Positions 1 through 8,054 of a stretch of DNA of 64,000 nt are shown here, in pieces; position 1 is the first letter of the stretch; the number at the start of each line of letters is the position of its first letter. The stretch covers positions 124,001-188,000 of the forward strand of contig NZ_NWUO01000001.1 of NCBI RefSeq assembly GCF_002895925.1, written 5' to 3'. Both the position numbers and the translations under genes were made by a program. Below the pieces are notes generated by a model. It searched no databases, was not told the DNA's origin, and was given only the letters and a program-made list of their open reading frames with translations. The stretch comes from Mixta theicola (GTDB lineage: Bacteria; Pseudomonadota; Gammaproteobacteria; Enterobacterales; Enterobacteriaceae).

Positions 1-1
1 G

Positions 2-1405
2 CTTTCCCGCTTCCGCAGCGCCAAAGAACAGGCGCAGGTGCTGGAGCAGGCAAGCGCGGGTAAAATCGATATTTTAATCGGCACGCATAAGCTGCTGATG
101 AGCGATCTGAAGTGGCACGATCTGGGGCTGCTGATTGTTGATGAGGAGCACCGTTTCGGCGTGCGCCATAAAGAGCGTATTAAGGCGATGCGGGCCGACG
201 TCGATATTCTGACGCTGACCGCCACGCCTATTCCGCGCACGCTGAATATGGCGATGAGCGGCATGCGCGATCTGTCGATTATCGCCACGCCGCCCGCTCG
301 CCGCCTCGCGGTGAAAACTTTTGTACGGGAATATGACAGCCTGGTAGTGCGCGAGGCGATCCTGCGTGAAGTCCTGCGTGGCGGCCAGGTTTATTACCTG
401 TATAACGATGTGGAAAATATTGAGAAGGCGGCTCAGCGGCTGGCGGATCTGGTGCCGGAGGCACGGATTGCCATTGGTCACGGGCAGATGCGCGAGCGCG
501 ATCTGGAGCGGGTGATGAATGATTTCCATCATCAACGTTTCAACGTGCTGGTCTGTACCACTATTATCGAAACCGGTATCGATATTCCCACCGCTAATAC
601 CATTATTATTGAACGTGCCGATCACTTTGGTCTGGCGCAGCTGCATCAGCTACGCGGACGCGTAGGCCGCTCGCATCATCAGGCCTATGCGTGGCTGCTG
701 ACGCCGCCGCCAAAAGCGATGACCGCCGATGCCCACAAGCGGCTGGAGGCGATTGCCTCGCTGGAGGATCTGGGCGCAGGCTTCGCGCTGGCAACGCACG
801 ACCTGGAAATTCGTGGCGCGGGCGAGCTGCTGGGGGAAGATCAGAGCGGCCAGATGGAAAGCATCGGCTTCTCGCTCTATATGGAGCTGCTGGAAAACGC
901 GGTGGATGCGTTGAAAGAAGGCCGTGAGCCTTCGCTGGAGGATCTGACCAGCAATCAAACCGATATTGAGCTGCGGATGCCTGCGCTGCTGCCTGATGAT
1001 TTTATTCCCGACGTGAATACGCGCCTTTCCTTCTACAAGCGCATCGCCAGCGCCAGCGATCGGCGCGATCTGGACGATCTGAAGGTGGAACTCATCGATC
1101 GCTTTGGCAACCTTCCCGATGCGGCGCGCAATCTGCTGGATGTCGCCGCCCTGCGGCTGGACGCCCGGCAGCTGGGAGTACGGCGCATCGAGGCCAGTGA
1201 GAAAGGCGGCTTTATCGAGTTTGCCGAGAAAAACTGCGTTGATCCCACCTGGCTGATTGGCCTGCTGCAGAAAGATCCGCAGCAGTGGCGGCTGGAGGGG
1301 CCGACACGCCTGAAATTTACCCGTGAATTAGCCGAGCGTAAGCTGCGTATGACATGGATCCGTGAACTGATGGAGCAGATGCAGGAGCACACGCTGGCTG
1401 GCTGA
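2..1405 (+). CDS. mfd: Transcription-repair coupling factor Mfd (C-terminal part; 5' end outside window)
   Basis: Mfd is the ATP-dependent DNA translocase that removes stalled RNA polymerase at lesions and recruits UvrA. Only the last 467 residues are present; the frame is open to the left edge, and the E. coli protein is about 1148 aa. Visible features are the translocase Walker B box DEEH with the following RFGVRHKE, motif III TATPIPRT, the second RecA-like domain with GRVGRS (motif VI), and the C-terminal TRCF domain with LPDDFIPD. Identity to the enterobacterial family is near-continuous. The gene is convergent with ycfJ; paired hairpins lie between them. E. coli has ldtC and bhsA between mfd and ycfJ, and both are absent here. 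Confidence 0.97.
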   Translation, partial: LSRFRSAKEQAQVLEQASAGKIDILIGTHKLLMSDLKWHDLGLLIVDEEHRFGVRHKERIKAMRADVDILTLTATPIPRTLNMAMSGMRDLSIIATPPARRLAVKTFVREYDSLVVREAILREVLRGGQVYYLYNDVENIEKAAQRLADLVPEARIAIGHGQMRERDLERVMNDFHHQRFNVLVCTTIIETGIDIPTANTIIIERADHFGLAQLHQLRGRVGRSHHQAYAWLLTPPPKAMTADAHKRLEAIASLEDLGAGFALATHDLEIRGAGELLGEDQSGQMESIGFSLYMELLENAVDALKEGREPSLEDLTSNQTDIELRMPALLPDDFIPDVNTRLSFYKRIASASDRRDLDDLKVELIDRFGNLPDAARNLLDVAALRLDARQLGVRRIEASEKGGFIEFAEKNCVDPTWLIGLLQKDPQQWRLEGPTRLKFTRELAERKLRMTWIRELMEQMQEHTLAG

Positions 1406-1428
1406 CGGCCGGGAAAGATAACGGTAAA

Positions 1429-1447
1429 CGGGGCCTGAACGGCCCCG
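1429..1447 (+). terminator. Hairpin after mfd
   Basis: CGGGGCC, loop TGAAC, GGCCCCG. It lies 24 bases after the mfd stop and lacks a long T tract. A near copy of the same hairpin occurs at 1483-1505. Confidence 0.5.
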
Positions 1448-1482
1448 TAACAGACAGCTCACCTGCAGGCCTGTCAATGACA

Positions 1483-1505
1483 AACGGGGCCTGGATGGCC
1501 CCGTT
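1483..1505 (-). terminator. Hairpin at the end of ycfJ
   Basis: AACGGGGCC, loop TGGAT, GGCCCCGTT. It sits directly beyond the ycfJ stop and could act on both convergent transcripts. It shares the CGGGGCCTG core with the hairpin at 1429-1447, so the pair looks duplicated. Confidence 0.5.
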
Positions 1506-1508
1506 GGC

Positions 1509-2057
1509 TTATGCCTGATTGCTGTTGCTGTTAAGAATTAGCTGCCCGTTGCGATCCAGAGGAATGCGCGTGCCGGGATCGCTCTCCATGCGGATTTTTC
1601 CCTGCTGGTCGCCAATTTTATAGGTGACGTCGTAGCCCAACATCTTATCCTGCTTATCGTAGACGGTTTTGCAGCGCTGTTCGGTAGTGGTATAGGTATC
1701 ACGATTCTGCAGGCCGCCCTGCACCTGGTTACCGGCATAGCCGCCCGCCAGCGCGCCAGCTACCGTGGCCACATCTTTACCGCGTCCGCCGCCAAACTGA
1801 TGACCCAGAACCCCACCGGCCACCGCGCCCAGTACCGATCCGGCGATGCGATTCTCATCCTGTACCGCCCGGCGGTGGGTAAGCGTGACGTTCCGGCACT
1901 CCTCGCGTGGGTTCTTAATCGTTTCCTTAATGGGCGTGGCGGAAATAACCTGTGCGTATTGGGGAGCCGGATTAAACACGTTCATGCTGGCAACGGCAGC
2001 CACGCCCAGAGCAGCAACCACGCCAATACCCATACCCGCTATCATTGATTTATTCAC
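1509..2057 (-). CDS. ycfJ: YcfJ-like glycine-zipper 2TM protein
   Basis: Envelope protein of unknown exact role, 182 aa, close in length to E. coli YcfJ (179 aa). An N-terminal hydrophobic segment (about residues 5-26) is followed by a glycine-zipper domain (about 70-115, GSVLGAVAGGVLGHQFGGG and AGALAGGYAGNQ) of the Rick_17kDa/2TM type, then a C-terminal region with conserved Cys residues. The start codon is GTG at 2057, chosen because AGGAGG lies seven bases upstream. It is divergent from nothing nearby and convergent with mfd. Confidence 0.88.
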   Translation of the reverse strand: MNKSMIAGMGIGVVAALGVAAVASMNVFNPAPQYAQVISATPIKETIKNPREECRNVTLTHRRAVQDENRIAGSVLGAVAGGVLGHQFGGGRGKDVATVAGALAGGYAGNQVQGGLQNRDTYTTTEQRCKTVYDKQDKMLGYDVTYKIGDQQGKIRMESDPGTRIPLDRNGQLILNSNSNQA

Positions 2058-2287
2058 AGGAAAACCTCCTGACTATGTTACCGCGCAATCCTGCTGCTGC
2101 CCGTTCCCTGGCAGTAAGCCATACTCGGCGTGCGCGACTCGCCGTGGTAAGTAATAAAAATTGTGCAGACGAGGGGGAAAACCAGCAATCAGATAAAGAG
2201 AGGAAAAGCGTCAAAGCAGGATAAACAGAGGCTTTTCAGAGAGTTCTTAGCAGCTGACACAACGCGTCCTTGCCGGTGACGAAGGAT

Positions 2288-2313
2288 GCAGCCCGTGCCG
2301 AAGCATGGGCTGC
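2288..2313 (-). terminator. Hairpin downstream of ndh
   Basis: GCAGCCCGTGC, loop CGAA, GCATGGGCTGC: eleven pairs with one G-U. It begins 15 bases after the ndh stop. No strong U tract follows on the minus strand, so termination strength is uncertain. Confidence 0.5.
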
Positions 2314-2327
2314 GCTAATGCTGAAAA

Positions 2328-3632
2328 TTAATGCAGTTTCAGGCGCGGGCGGATTACCCGGTTGATGCTGCCCACCAGCATCATCAGGCCGGTTTTAAAA
2401 TAGCCGTGCAGCGCAATCTGGTGCATACGATAAAGCGAAATATAGACGAAACGCGCGATGCGCCCTTCCACCATCATCGAGCCGCGCATCAGGTTACCCA
2501 TCAGGCTGCCTACGGTACTGAACCGTGAAAGCGAAACCAGCGAGCCGTGATCTTTATAAACATACGGCTTCAGCGACTGCTGACGCATTTGCGCCAGGAT
2601 ATTTTCCAGCGCCTTCGAGGCCATCTGATGGGCCGATTGCGCACGCGGCGGTACAAACCCGCCGGACGGCAGCGCACAGGAGGCGCAGTCACCGATGGCG
2701 TAAATATCCTCATCACGCGTCGTTTGCAGCGTCTCTTTTACCACCAGCTGATTGATACGATTGGTTTCCAGCCCGCCAATATCTTTCATAAAATCTGGCG
2801 CTTTGATGCCAGCCGCCCAGACCATCAGATCCGCTTCGATAAAGTCGCCGTTTTTGGTATGCAGGCCATTTTTATCCGCGCTGGTGACCATAGTTTGCGT
2901 CAGCACCTGCACGCCCAGTTTGGTCAGCTCCTGATGTGCCGCTGCGGAAATGCGTGCCGGCAGCGCTGGCAGAATGCGCTCGCCCGCTTCGACCAGCGTA
3001 ACGTTCAATACCTGATTATCCAGCCCTTTATAGCCGTAGCTGTGCAGCTGTTTCACCGCGTTATGCAGTTCGGCGGAAAGCTCAACGCCCGTTGCGCCGC
3101 CGCCGACAATCGCAATATTGATTTTTCCCTGACCGCCGGCGTTGGCCGAATGCTTCAGGAACAGGTTAAGCATTTCATTATGGAAACGCTGCGCCTGATG
3201 CGGGTTATCAAGGAAGATACAGTGATCTTTCACGCCCGGCGTGCCGAAATCATTGGAGGTACTGCCCAGCGCCATTACCAGCGTGTCGTAAGCCACCGCG
3301 CGCGCGGGCACCAGCACTTCACCCTGCGCATCGCGGATTTCCGCCAGCTGCAGCCGCTTATTTTCCCGATCGATACCGGTTAGCGAACCCAGCTGGAACT
3401 GAAAAGAGTGATTGCGCGCATGGGCAAGATAGCTGAGCGCGTCAATGCCTGCATCCAGCGATCCGGTTGCCACTTCATGCAGCAGCGGTTTCCATAAATG
3501 GCTGTGGTTGCGATCGACCAGCGTTATTTCCGCTTTCTGGCGACGGCCCAGCTTGTGTCCAAGCTGCGTTGCCAGTTCCAGCCCACCGGCTCCCCCGCCA
3601 ACGATAACTATTTTTTTCAACGGCGTAGTCAA
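2328..3632 (-). CDS. ndh: Type II NADH dehydrogenase (NDH-2)
   Basis: Membrane-peripheral flavoprotein that passes electrons from NADH to quinone without proton pumping. It has an N-terminal FAD Rossmann motif ([16 protein letters not shown], residues 6-21), a second dinucleotide fold for NADH ([18 protein letters not shown], about 170-187), the AAGIKAP segment and an amphipathic C-terminal end. I place the start at TTG 3632, giving 434 aa. The SD AAGGGGG (3638-3644) is five bases from TTG but only two from the upstream ATG at 3635, and E. coli ndh also initiates at UUG. The gene has its own promoter with an FNR box. Confidence 0.96.
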   Translation of the reverse strand: MTTPLKKIVIVGGGAGGLELATQLGHKLGRRQKAEITLVDRNHSHLWKPLLHEVATGSLDAGIDALSYLAHARNHSFQFQLGSLTGIDRENKRLQLAEIRDAQGEVLVPARAVAYDTLVMALGSTSNDFGTPGVKDHCIFLDNPHQAQRFHNEMLNLFLKHSANAGGQGKINIAIVGGGATGVELSAELHNAVKQLHSYGYKGLDNQVLNVTLVEAGERILPALPARISAAAHQELTKLGVQVLTQTMVTSADKNGLHTKNGDFIEADLMVWAAGIKAPDFMKDIGGLETNRINQLVVKETLQTTRDEDIYAIGDCASCALPSGGFVPPRAQSAHQMASKALENILAQMRQQSLKPYVYKDHGSLVSLSRFSTVGSLMGNLMRGSMMVEGRIARFVYISLYRMHQIALHGYFKTGLMMLVGSINRVIRPRLKLH

Positions 3633-3727
3633 CATGACCCCCTTAAAATGTAAACCAAAAGTTAATCAAAGGTTAATAAAAACCTTAATTAACATAGGGT
3701 TGCGAAGTTAAATCGCGAGCTGAAATC

Positions 3728-3733
3728 AGAATA
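3728..3733 (-). promoter_or_regulatory. Probable -10 of the ndh promoter
   Basis: TATTCT on the minus strand, with ATGACC 17 bases upstream as a weak -35. Transcription would begin near 3720, which puts the FNR box centre at about -50. Confidence 0.45.
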
Positions 3734-3763
3734 ACATGGCGGGGTAAGTTGGTCATACCAAAT

Positions 3764-3777
3764 TTGATGCAGATCAA
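3764..3777 (-). promoter_or_regulatory. FNR box upstream of ndh
   Basis: TTGATGCAGATCAA is a perfect match to the FNR consensus TTGAT-N4-ATCAA. Its distance from the predicted start is about -50, like the known FNR repressor site of E. coli ndh at -50.5. It implies anaerobic repression of NDH-2. Confidence 0.8.
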
Positions 3778-3852
3778 TTTTACTGCAATAAGTCAGATTA
3801 TTACCCTTAAAAAAGCGGGCGAACGCGACGCGATCCTCCCGCTAAACAGGCT

Positions 3853-4395
3853 TTAGCCGAGGGTTTTAAACGCTTTAATACGCTGTAGCCAGGGGGAAAG
3901 ATTGGGGAACTTATGCGGCTGCTCTTCGTCCCAGATAATTTCATACCAGGGTTGCAGCGCGTCTGCCGTGCGCTGGCTATCAAGGATGCCGTCGTTACGC
4001 GAAAGCAGCGTCAGGCAGCGGTCGCGATTTTTCTGGCGGAAATTACTGACGCACTTGGTAGCAATATCCAGATACTCTTCCGGCCGATCGATCTTGCCCG
4101 CCATGTTTTCCTGCGGCCACAGGTTGGGGTTAACCATCGCCTGACGAATATCACACAAAAAACCAATACGTTCGGCCCAAAAGGCGCCCAGGCCGACGCC
4201 GCAAATCAGAGGCCGCTCATCGACATTTAGCATCAGCATTTTGTCGGTCTCTTTCAGCAGATGCTGCATGTCATGCTTCGGATGGCGCGTACTGTAGCTC
4301 AGCAGCCGCACGTCAGGATCGATAAACTGCAGCTGCAAAACTTTTTCATGGTTACCCGGACTACTGGAATCGAAACCGTGCAGATAAATAATCAT
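3853..4395 (-). CDS. ycfP: YcfP, alpha/beta-hydrolase-fold protein
   Basis: 180 aa, the same length as E. coli YcfP, a member of the UPF0227 family with an esterase-like alpha/beta fold and no established substrate. [16 protein letters not shown] opens the protein; [13 protein letters not shown] is the degenerate nucleophile-elbow region (Gly-Val-Gly-Leu-Gly, without the usual Ser), and [16 protein letters not shown] closes it. The start ATG 4395 is preferred to the in-frame GTG at 4407 because AGGA lies six bases upstream and the protein then matches the family N-terminus. It follows nagZ closely (38 bases) and is probably cotranscribed. Confidence 0.92.
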   Translation of the reverse strand: MIIYLHGFDSSSPGNHEKVLQLQFIDPDVRLLSYSTRHPKHDMQHLLKETDKMLMLNVDERPLICGVGLGAFWAERIGFLCDIRQAMVNPNLWPQENMAGKIDRPEEYLDIATKCVSNFRQKNRDRCLTLLSRNDGILDSQRTADALQPWYEIIWDEEQPHKFPNLSPWLQRIKAFKTLG

Positions 4396-4433
4396 GGCTA
4401 TCCTCACCGTTGCTTAGCCTGCCGGGCTTCCCG

Positions 4434-5471
4434 TTAGTTACCCGACGCCTTGTGGGCCAGCCAGCGCGCCTGTAATGCGCTCAGCTGCTGGCTGGCGCGC
4501 TGCCAACGCGCAGAATCAAGCAGCTGCTGGCGATTAAACGTTCCCCGATGATACAGGCGGCTAACCTGCTCTGCCTTGATCGGCGGCAGATTATCCAGCA
4601 CGCTAACCGCGCCGTTACGATCGTTGCAAACCAGAATCATATCGCAGCCTGCTTCCAGCGAGGCGCGGGCTCGCTCCGCATAGCTGCCCATAACCGCCGC
4701 CCCTTCCATCGATAAATCGTCAGAAAAAATAATGCCGTTAAAGCCCAGCTCGGCGCGCAGCACCTGCTTCAGCCAGTAGGAAGAGCCGCTGGCCGGACGC
4801 GGATCTACCTGAGTATAGATAACGTGCGCCGGCATAATCGCGTCCAGCGCATTTTCGCTAATCAGCTGCTGAAAGATCGCCATATCACGCTGGCGGATAG
4901 CGGCGCCATCGCGATCGTCATGCGGCGTCTCTTTATGGGAATCGGCGCTGACCGCACCGTGGCCGGGAAAGTGTTTGCCGGTGGTTTTCATGCCCGCTTC
5001 ATGCATACCGGCAATAAAGCGACGCGCCACGCGCAGCGCAATGTCTGGGTCCTGATGGAAAGCGCGATCGCCGATCGCGGCGCTGATATGGCCAATATCC
5101 AGTACCGGCGCGAAGCTAATATCGATGTCCATTGCCATCATCTCCGCCGCCATCAGCCAGCCCGCCTCCTGCGCCAGCGCATCGGCCTGCTCCGGACCGT
5201 TCAGCGCGGCAAAGGACTGCATCGCCGGCAGGCTGGTAAAGCCGTCGCGAAAGCGCTGCACCCGCCCGCCTTCCTGATCGACCGCCACCACCAGCCGCGC
5301 ATGAGAAGCGGCACGAATCTGACGTACCAGTTCACTCAGCTGAGCGGGATCGTGATAGTTACGCGCGAATAAAATCAGCCCGCCCACCAGCGGGTGCGCC
5401 AGAATTTCACGCTCTTCGGCGTCCAGCTCATAGCTTGCCACGTCCAACATTACCGGACCGGGTATCGACAT
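4434..5471 (-). CDS. nagZ: Beta-N-acetylglucosaminidase NagZ
   Basis: Cytoplasmic GH3 enzyme of peptidoglycan recycling. It removes GlcNAc from GlcNAc-anhydroMurNAc peptides and so generates AmpC-inducing muropeptides. 345 aa (E. coli 341). Visible are [13 protein letters not shown], the [16 protein letters not shown] loop that carries the catalytic His, and [10 protein letters not shown] with the nucleophile Asp. The C-terminus is slightly extended and Ala/Gln rich. The start has a good SD (CAGGAGGATTC). It lies downstream of thiK in the hinT-ycfL-lpoB-thiK-nagZ group. Confidence 0.96.
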   Translation of the reverse strand: MSIPGPVMLDVASYELDAEEREILAHPLVGGLILFARNYHDPAQLSELVRQIRAASHARLVVAVDQEGGRVQRFRDGFTSLPAMQSFAALNGPEQADALAQEAGWLMAAEMMAMDIDISFAPVLDIGHISAAIGDRAFHQDPDIALRVARRFIAGMHEAGMKTTGKHFPGHGAVSADSHKETPHDDRDGAAIRQRDMAIFQQLISENALDAIMPAHVIYTQVDPRPASGSSYWLKQVLRAELGFNGIIFSDDLSMEGAAVMGSYAERARASLEAGCDMILVCNDRNGAVSVLDNLPPIKAEQVSRLYHRGTFNRQQLLDSARWQRASQQLSALQARWLAHKASGN

Positions 5472-5528
5472 GATGAATCCTCCTGTAAAAACTGGCGCAC
5501 ATCATAGCCGGAATGCAGGGAGCGCGCG

Positions 5529-6359
5529 CTAAATTTGTCGCCAGGCGGCGCTAGCCAATTGATGCAGCGCCGGGTCGCCGCTCTGCTCCCAGCGCAGCTG
5601 ATACCAGCTTGCCATCAGCAGATGCAGCCAGGGCTGCCAGCGCCTGACCTGATGCTCCAGCGCGGTAAGATCCAGCCGGTTAGCGTCGGCATAATCAGCC
5701 AGTAACGCAGCGCGCTGTGTAGCCTTCAGACCGTTGCCGCTGATGACAGCCGCCAGCTCCAGCGCAATATCGCCGTCGGCGGCGTATTCCCAGTCAATCA
5801 GCCGCAAGCCGTCGGGCTGCGCCAGCAGGTTGCCCGGATGAACATCCATATGCAGCAGCCCCAGCCGCAGCGGCGGCGGCTCACCCTGACGCGTCAGCTG
5901 GCGTAGCCGCCGCAGCCAGCGCGGATTGCGTTGGCGGCACTGCTGCCAGTAGTGCTGCAACAACGGTAGCAGCCGCAGTCGGTAACCGCTAAGCGGCTGA
6001 TGATGCAGCCGGGTTAAAAGCGCAAGCAGTTCAGGCTGACGTGATAAAAACTCCGCCTCTGACAGCGTCTCGCCGGGCAGCCATTCCAGCAACAGCCAGC
6101 GGTGATTTATCGCCAGCGCATGCGGCGCCAGCCCGCTGGCGGTTAAGCGTCGTAACAGATGCCATTCTCGCCGACGGGAGATAAAGGGGATCGGCTGCTG
6201 AGGAATACGCCGCGCCAGCCAGCGTTGCTGGCCGCAGGTAACTTTCCCCGATAGCCCGGTAAGGCCGTTTAGCGGATAAAAATAACCGGCAGACGGTGCT
6301 GCCGGTTGCTGGAGATCAATTAACGCCTGCAGGGCGGTATCAATGCTGGACGCTGCCAT
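5529..6359 (-). CDS. thiK: Thiamine kinase ThiK
   Basis: Phosphorylates salvaged thiamine to thiamine monophosphate. 276 aa with an aminoglycoside-phosphotransferase-like fold. The catalytic motif is LLHMDVHPGNLL (about residues 178-189), followed by the metal-binding IDWEYAADGDIALELA. The N-terminal lobe is Arg/Gln-rich and diverged. Its start overlaps the 3' end of lpoB by 20 bases, so translation is probably coupled. Family assignment relies on the kinase motifs together with conserved synteny. Confidence 0.9.
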   Translation of the reverse strand: MAASSIDTALQALIDLQQPAAPSAGYFYPLNGLTGLSGKVTCGQQRWLARRIPQQPIPFISRRREWHLLRRLTASGLAPHALAINHRWLLLEWLPGETLSEAEFLSRQPELLALLTRLHHQPLSGYRLRLLPLLQHYWQQCRQRNPRWLRRLRQLTRQGEPPPLRLGLLHMDVHPGNLLAQPDGLRLIDWEYAADGDIALELAAVISGNGLKATQRAALLADYADANRLDLTALEHQVRRWQPWLHLLMASWYQLRWEQSGDPALHQLASAAWRQI

Positions 6360-6942
6360 TTCCTGACCAGATAATTTCTCCGGTTTGCACCAGCATCAGC
6401 TGCATCTGCAGTTCAGGCGCTTTCACATCGCCCTGCGCATTGCTGTAAAGCACATACTGCGCGCCAACGTAGCGTGCCAGGCCGATGGCTTTGCTGCGCG
6501 AGTTCAGGCTGTCTTCGGGCGACAGCCCCAGCGTTTGCCTGGCCTGCGTCAGCTGCTGCGGCGTAACCAGCGTAAAGGTATTGTTGCTTGCCAGCGCGTT
6601 CTGCAGCGCAGCCGTCGCCTTCGCGGTTTGCAGGTTACCGTTGGTACTGTTTTTAATCCGATCTACCAGCAGTACGCTGCCGGGCGTGACGCCCTGCGCC
6701 TGCAGCATCTGCGCCACCAGCGGCTGTACGCTGGCATCCCAGTTAATCGTTTTCAGCTTCGGCGGCTGCGGCACCGTTTCGCCCGGCTGCGGATTCGTAA
6801 TCGGCGGCGGCTGTACGATGACCGGAGGCGTCGAGGGCTGAACGGGTTCCACCGGTGCCGGTGGTTGCTGTTGATTATTAATACAGCCCGCCAGAACGAA
6901 TGCCAGCAGCATAACGCCGGAGAGTTTTAAACGCCTGAACAC
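6340..6942 (-). CDS. lpoB: Penicillin-binding protein 1B activator LpoB
   Basis: Outer-membrane lipoprotein that reaches through the periplasm to activate PBP1B. 200 aa. The signal peptide ends in the lipobox LAGC with acylated Cys19. A Pro/Gln-rich linker (about 24-65, with repeats of QPPxxTPP type) precedes the globular UB domain (about 70-200, DRIKNSTNGNLQTAKA and ARYVGAQYVLYSNAQG). The start is GTG with AAGGGG seven to eight bases upstream. It sits 11 bases after ycfL. Confidence 0.95.
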   Translation of the reverse strand: MFRRLKLSGVMLLAFVLAGCINNQQQPPAPVEPVQPSTPPVIVQPPPITNPQPGETVPQPPKLKTINWDASVQPLVAQMLQAQGVTPGSVLLVDRIKNSTNGNLQTAKATAALQNALASNNTFTLVTPQQLTQARQTLGLSPEDSLNSRSKAIGLARYVGAQYVLYSNAQGDVKAPELQMQLMLVQTGEIIWSGNGSVQH

Positions 6943-6953
6943 GGTATTTCCCC

Positions 6954-7322
6954 TTACAAATAAAGATAGAGACGAACTTTACTGGCCATCAGATTGCCCA
7001 TCTGCGAACTGATTTCAACCCGCTGGTTTGCGGGAACCACCAGGGTGCGCGGTGCTTCAAATGGCTGAATTTCCAGACCTTTATCATCATACCAGTAGAA
7101 TCGATAGTGAATGGTCACCGGCTTGCTTTGCTGGTTTTCCAGCGTGCTTACCGCCCGCTGCTGTCCGGCCTGTTCAGAAAGAGTGGGCTTGCCGGGCAAA
7201 ATTCCCGCAGAGAGGACGGACGATTCCATAATCAGCGATTGCGACGTGTTAATCACCTGTTTATCACTGCTACAGGCGCTCAGCAGCAGAACCAGTGGCA
7301 GGCTGGTTAATAAGGCACGCAT
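6954..7322 (-). CDS. ycfL: YcfL family lipoprotein (DUF1425)
   Basis: Predicted lipoprotein of 122 aa, function unknown. The signal peptide MRALLTSLPLVLLLSAC ends in the lipobox LSAC (Cys17). The mature part contains the DUF1425-type segment with IHYRFYWYDDKGLEI (about residues 75-89). I use ATG 7322 rather than the longer frame start, because it begins the signal peptide directly and the hinT stop is only 20 bases upstream. Confidence 0.88.
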   Translation of the reverse strand: MRALLTSLPLVLLLSACSSDKQVINTSQSLIMESSVLSAGILPGKPTLSEQAGQQRAVSTLENQQSKPVTIHYRFYWYDDKGLEIQPFEAPRTLVVPANQRVEISSQMGNLMASKVRLYLYL

Positions 7323-7342
7323 GGTGGAGTTCCGCACGTTGA

Positions 7343-7693
7343 TTAAAGGCTTAACATCGGCCCGAGCGGGCAACCACCGAGCAGGTGCATATGGATATGA
7401 TAAACCTCCTGCCCGCCGTGGCGGTTGCAGTTCATAATCAGCCGGTAACCATCCTCAGCAATGCCTTCTTTTTTAGCGATCTTCGCCGCCACGGTGAACA
7501 TTCGCCCCATTGCCTGCTCATGTGCCTCGCTGACATCGTTAGCGGTCGGGACCAGAATATTCGGCACAATCAACACGTGAGTAGGCGCTTTAGGCGAAAT
7601 ATCACGAAAAGCAGTTACCAGCTCATCCTGATAAACAATATCAGCTGGAATTTCACGACGAATAATTTTACTGAAAATAGTTTCTTCAGCCAT
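7343..7693 (-). CDS. hinT: HIT-family purine nucleoside phosphoramidase HinT
   Basis: Hydrolyses AMP-lysine and other adenosine phosphoramidates. 116 aa with the histidine triad HIHMHLLGG near the C-terminus and the N-terminal [18 protein letters not shown] typical of enterobacterial HinT. ATG 7693 is chosen: AGGA lies eight bases upstream, and the longer open frame upstream encodes an unrelated basic stretch. It is the first gene of the minus-strand group that runs to nagZ. Confidence 0.96.
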   Translation of the reverse strand: MAEETIFSKIIRREIPADIVYQDELVTAFRDISPKAPTHVLIVPNILVPTANDVSEAHEQAMGRMFTVAAKIAKKEGIAEDGYRLIMNCNRHGGQEVYHIHMHLLGGCPLGPMLSL

Positions 7694-7833
7694 GATGCAT
7701 ATCCTTAGCAGAGGAGTAAGCATGGAGTATGAGCGAGAATTTCGTTTTCTTTCAACCTTCCTGCTGTTTTTCTTTCGTTTCCCCTGCCGTGATGCCACTT
7801 TTTTGTACGCCCGTGACTTTCGGACCGATTTTT

Positions 7834-7849
7834 TGTGTAGCTTTTCGCA
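7834..7849 (+). promoter_or_regulatory. Candidate CRP site upstream of the rhiT-like gene
   Basis: TGTGT-agcttt-TCGCA matches TGTGA-N6-TCACA at eight of ten positions. Its centre lies about 60 bases before the predicted start of transcription, a class I activator position. Confidence 0.5.
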
Positions 7850-7865
7850 TCCCCACGCCCTTCCC

Positions 7866-7894
7866 CTGTCAAAATTAAAACACTGTTTTATAAA
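7866..7894 (+). promoter_or_regulatory. Sigma-70 promoter of the rhiT-rhiN operon
   Basis: CTGTCA (7866-7871), 17-base spacer, TATAAA (7889-7894). The leader to the first codon is about 150 bases. The KdgR-like palindrome occupies the spacer. Confidence 0.6.
7876..7890 (+). promoter_or_regulatory. KdgR-type operator
   Basis: TAAAACACTGTTTTA is a perfect 7-bp inverted repeat around a central C. It fits the degenerate KdgR box TRAAAYRNYRTTTYA at every position (consensus from memory). It lies between -35 and -10, where binding would block RNA polymerase. The downstream pectin-oligomer genes support the assignment. Confidence 0.65.
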
Positions 7895-8054
7895 TTAGAG
7901 GCAAGGCGGGTTTTTCTTTGTTTTTTTGCCACTCTGCTCTTTTTGGTAGCAAAAACGCGAAGGTTTGCCCTCTCCCGCCATTCTACCTTCTGGGTAATCC
8001 GTCTGAGCTGTCGGAGTTCGTGCGTTTTTACTGGTTATGACGAGGAGATTAACA

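Noticed and set aside
2547-3383. Long plus-strand frame opposite ndh (278 codons)
   Set aside because: Antisense shadow of a conserved gene in GC-rich DNA; His/Arg-rich with no domain.
7694-7798. N-terminal basic extension of HinT ([16 protein letters not shown])
   Set aside because: Upstream in-frame reading only; the SD and family N-terminus set the start at 7693.
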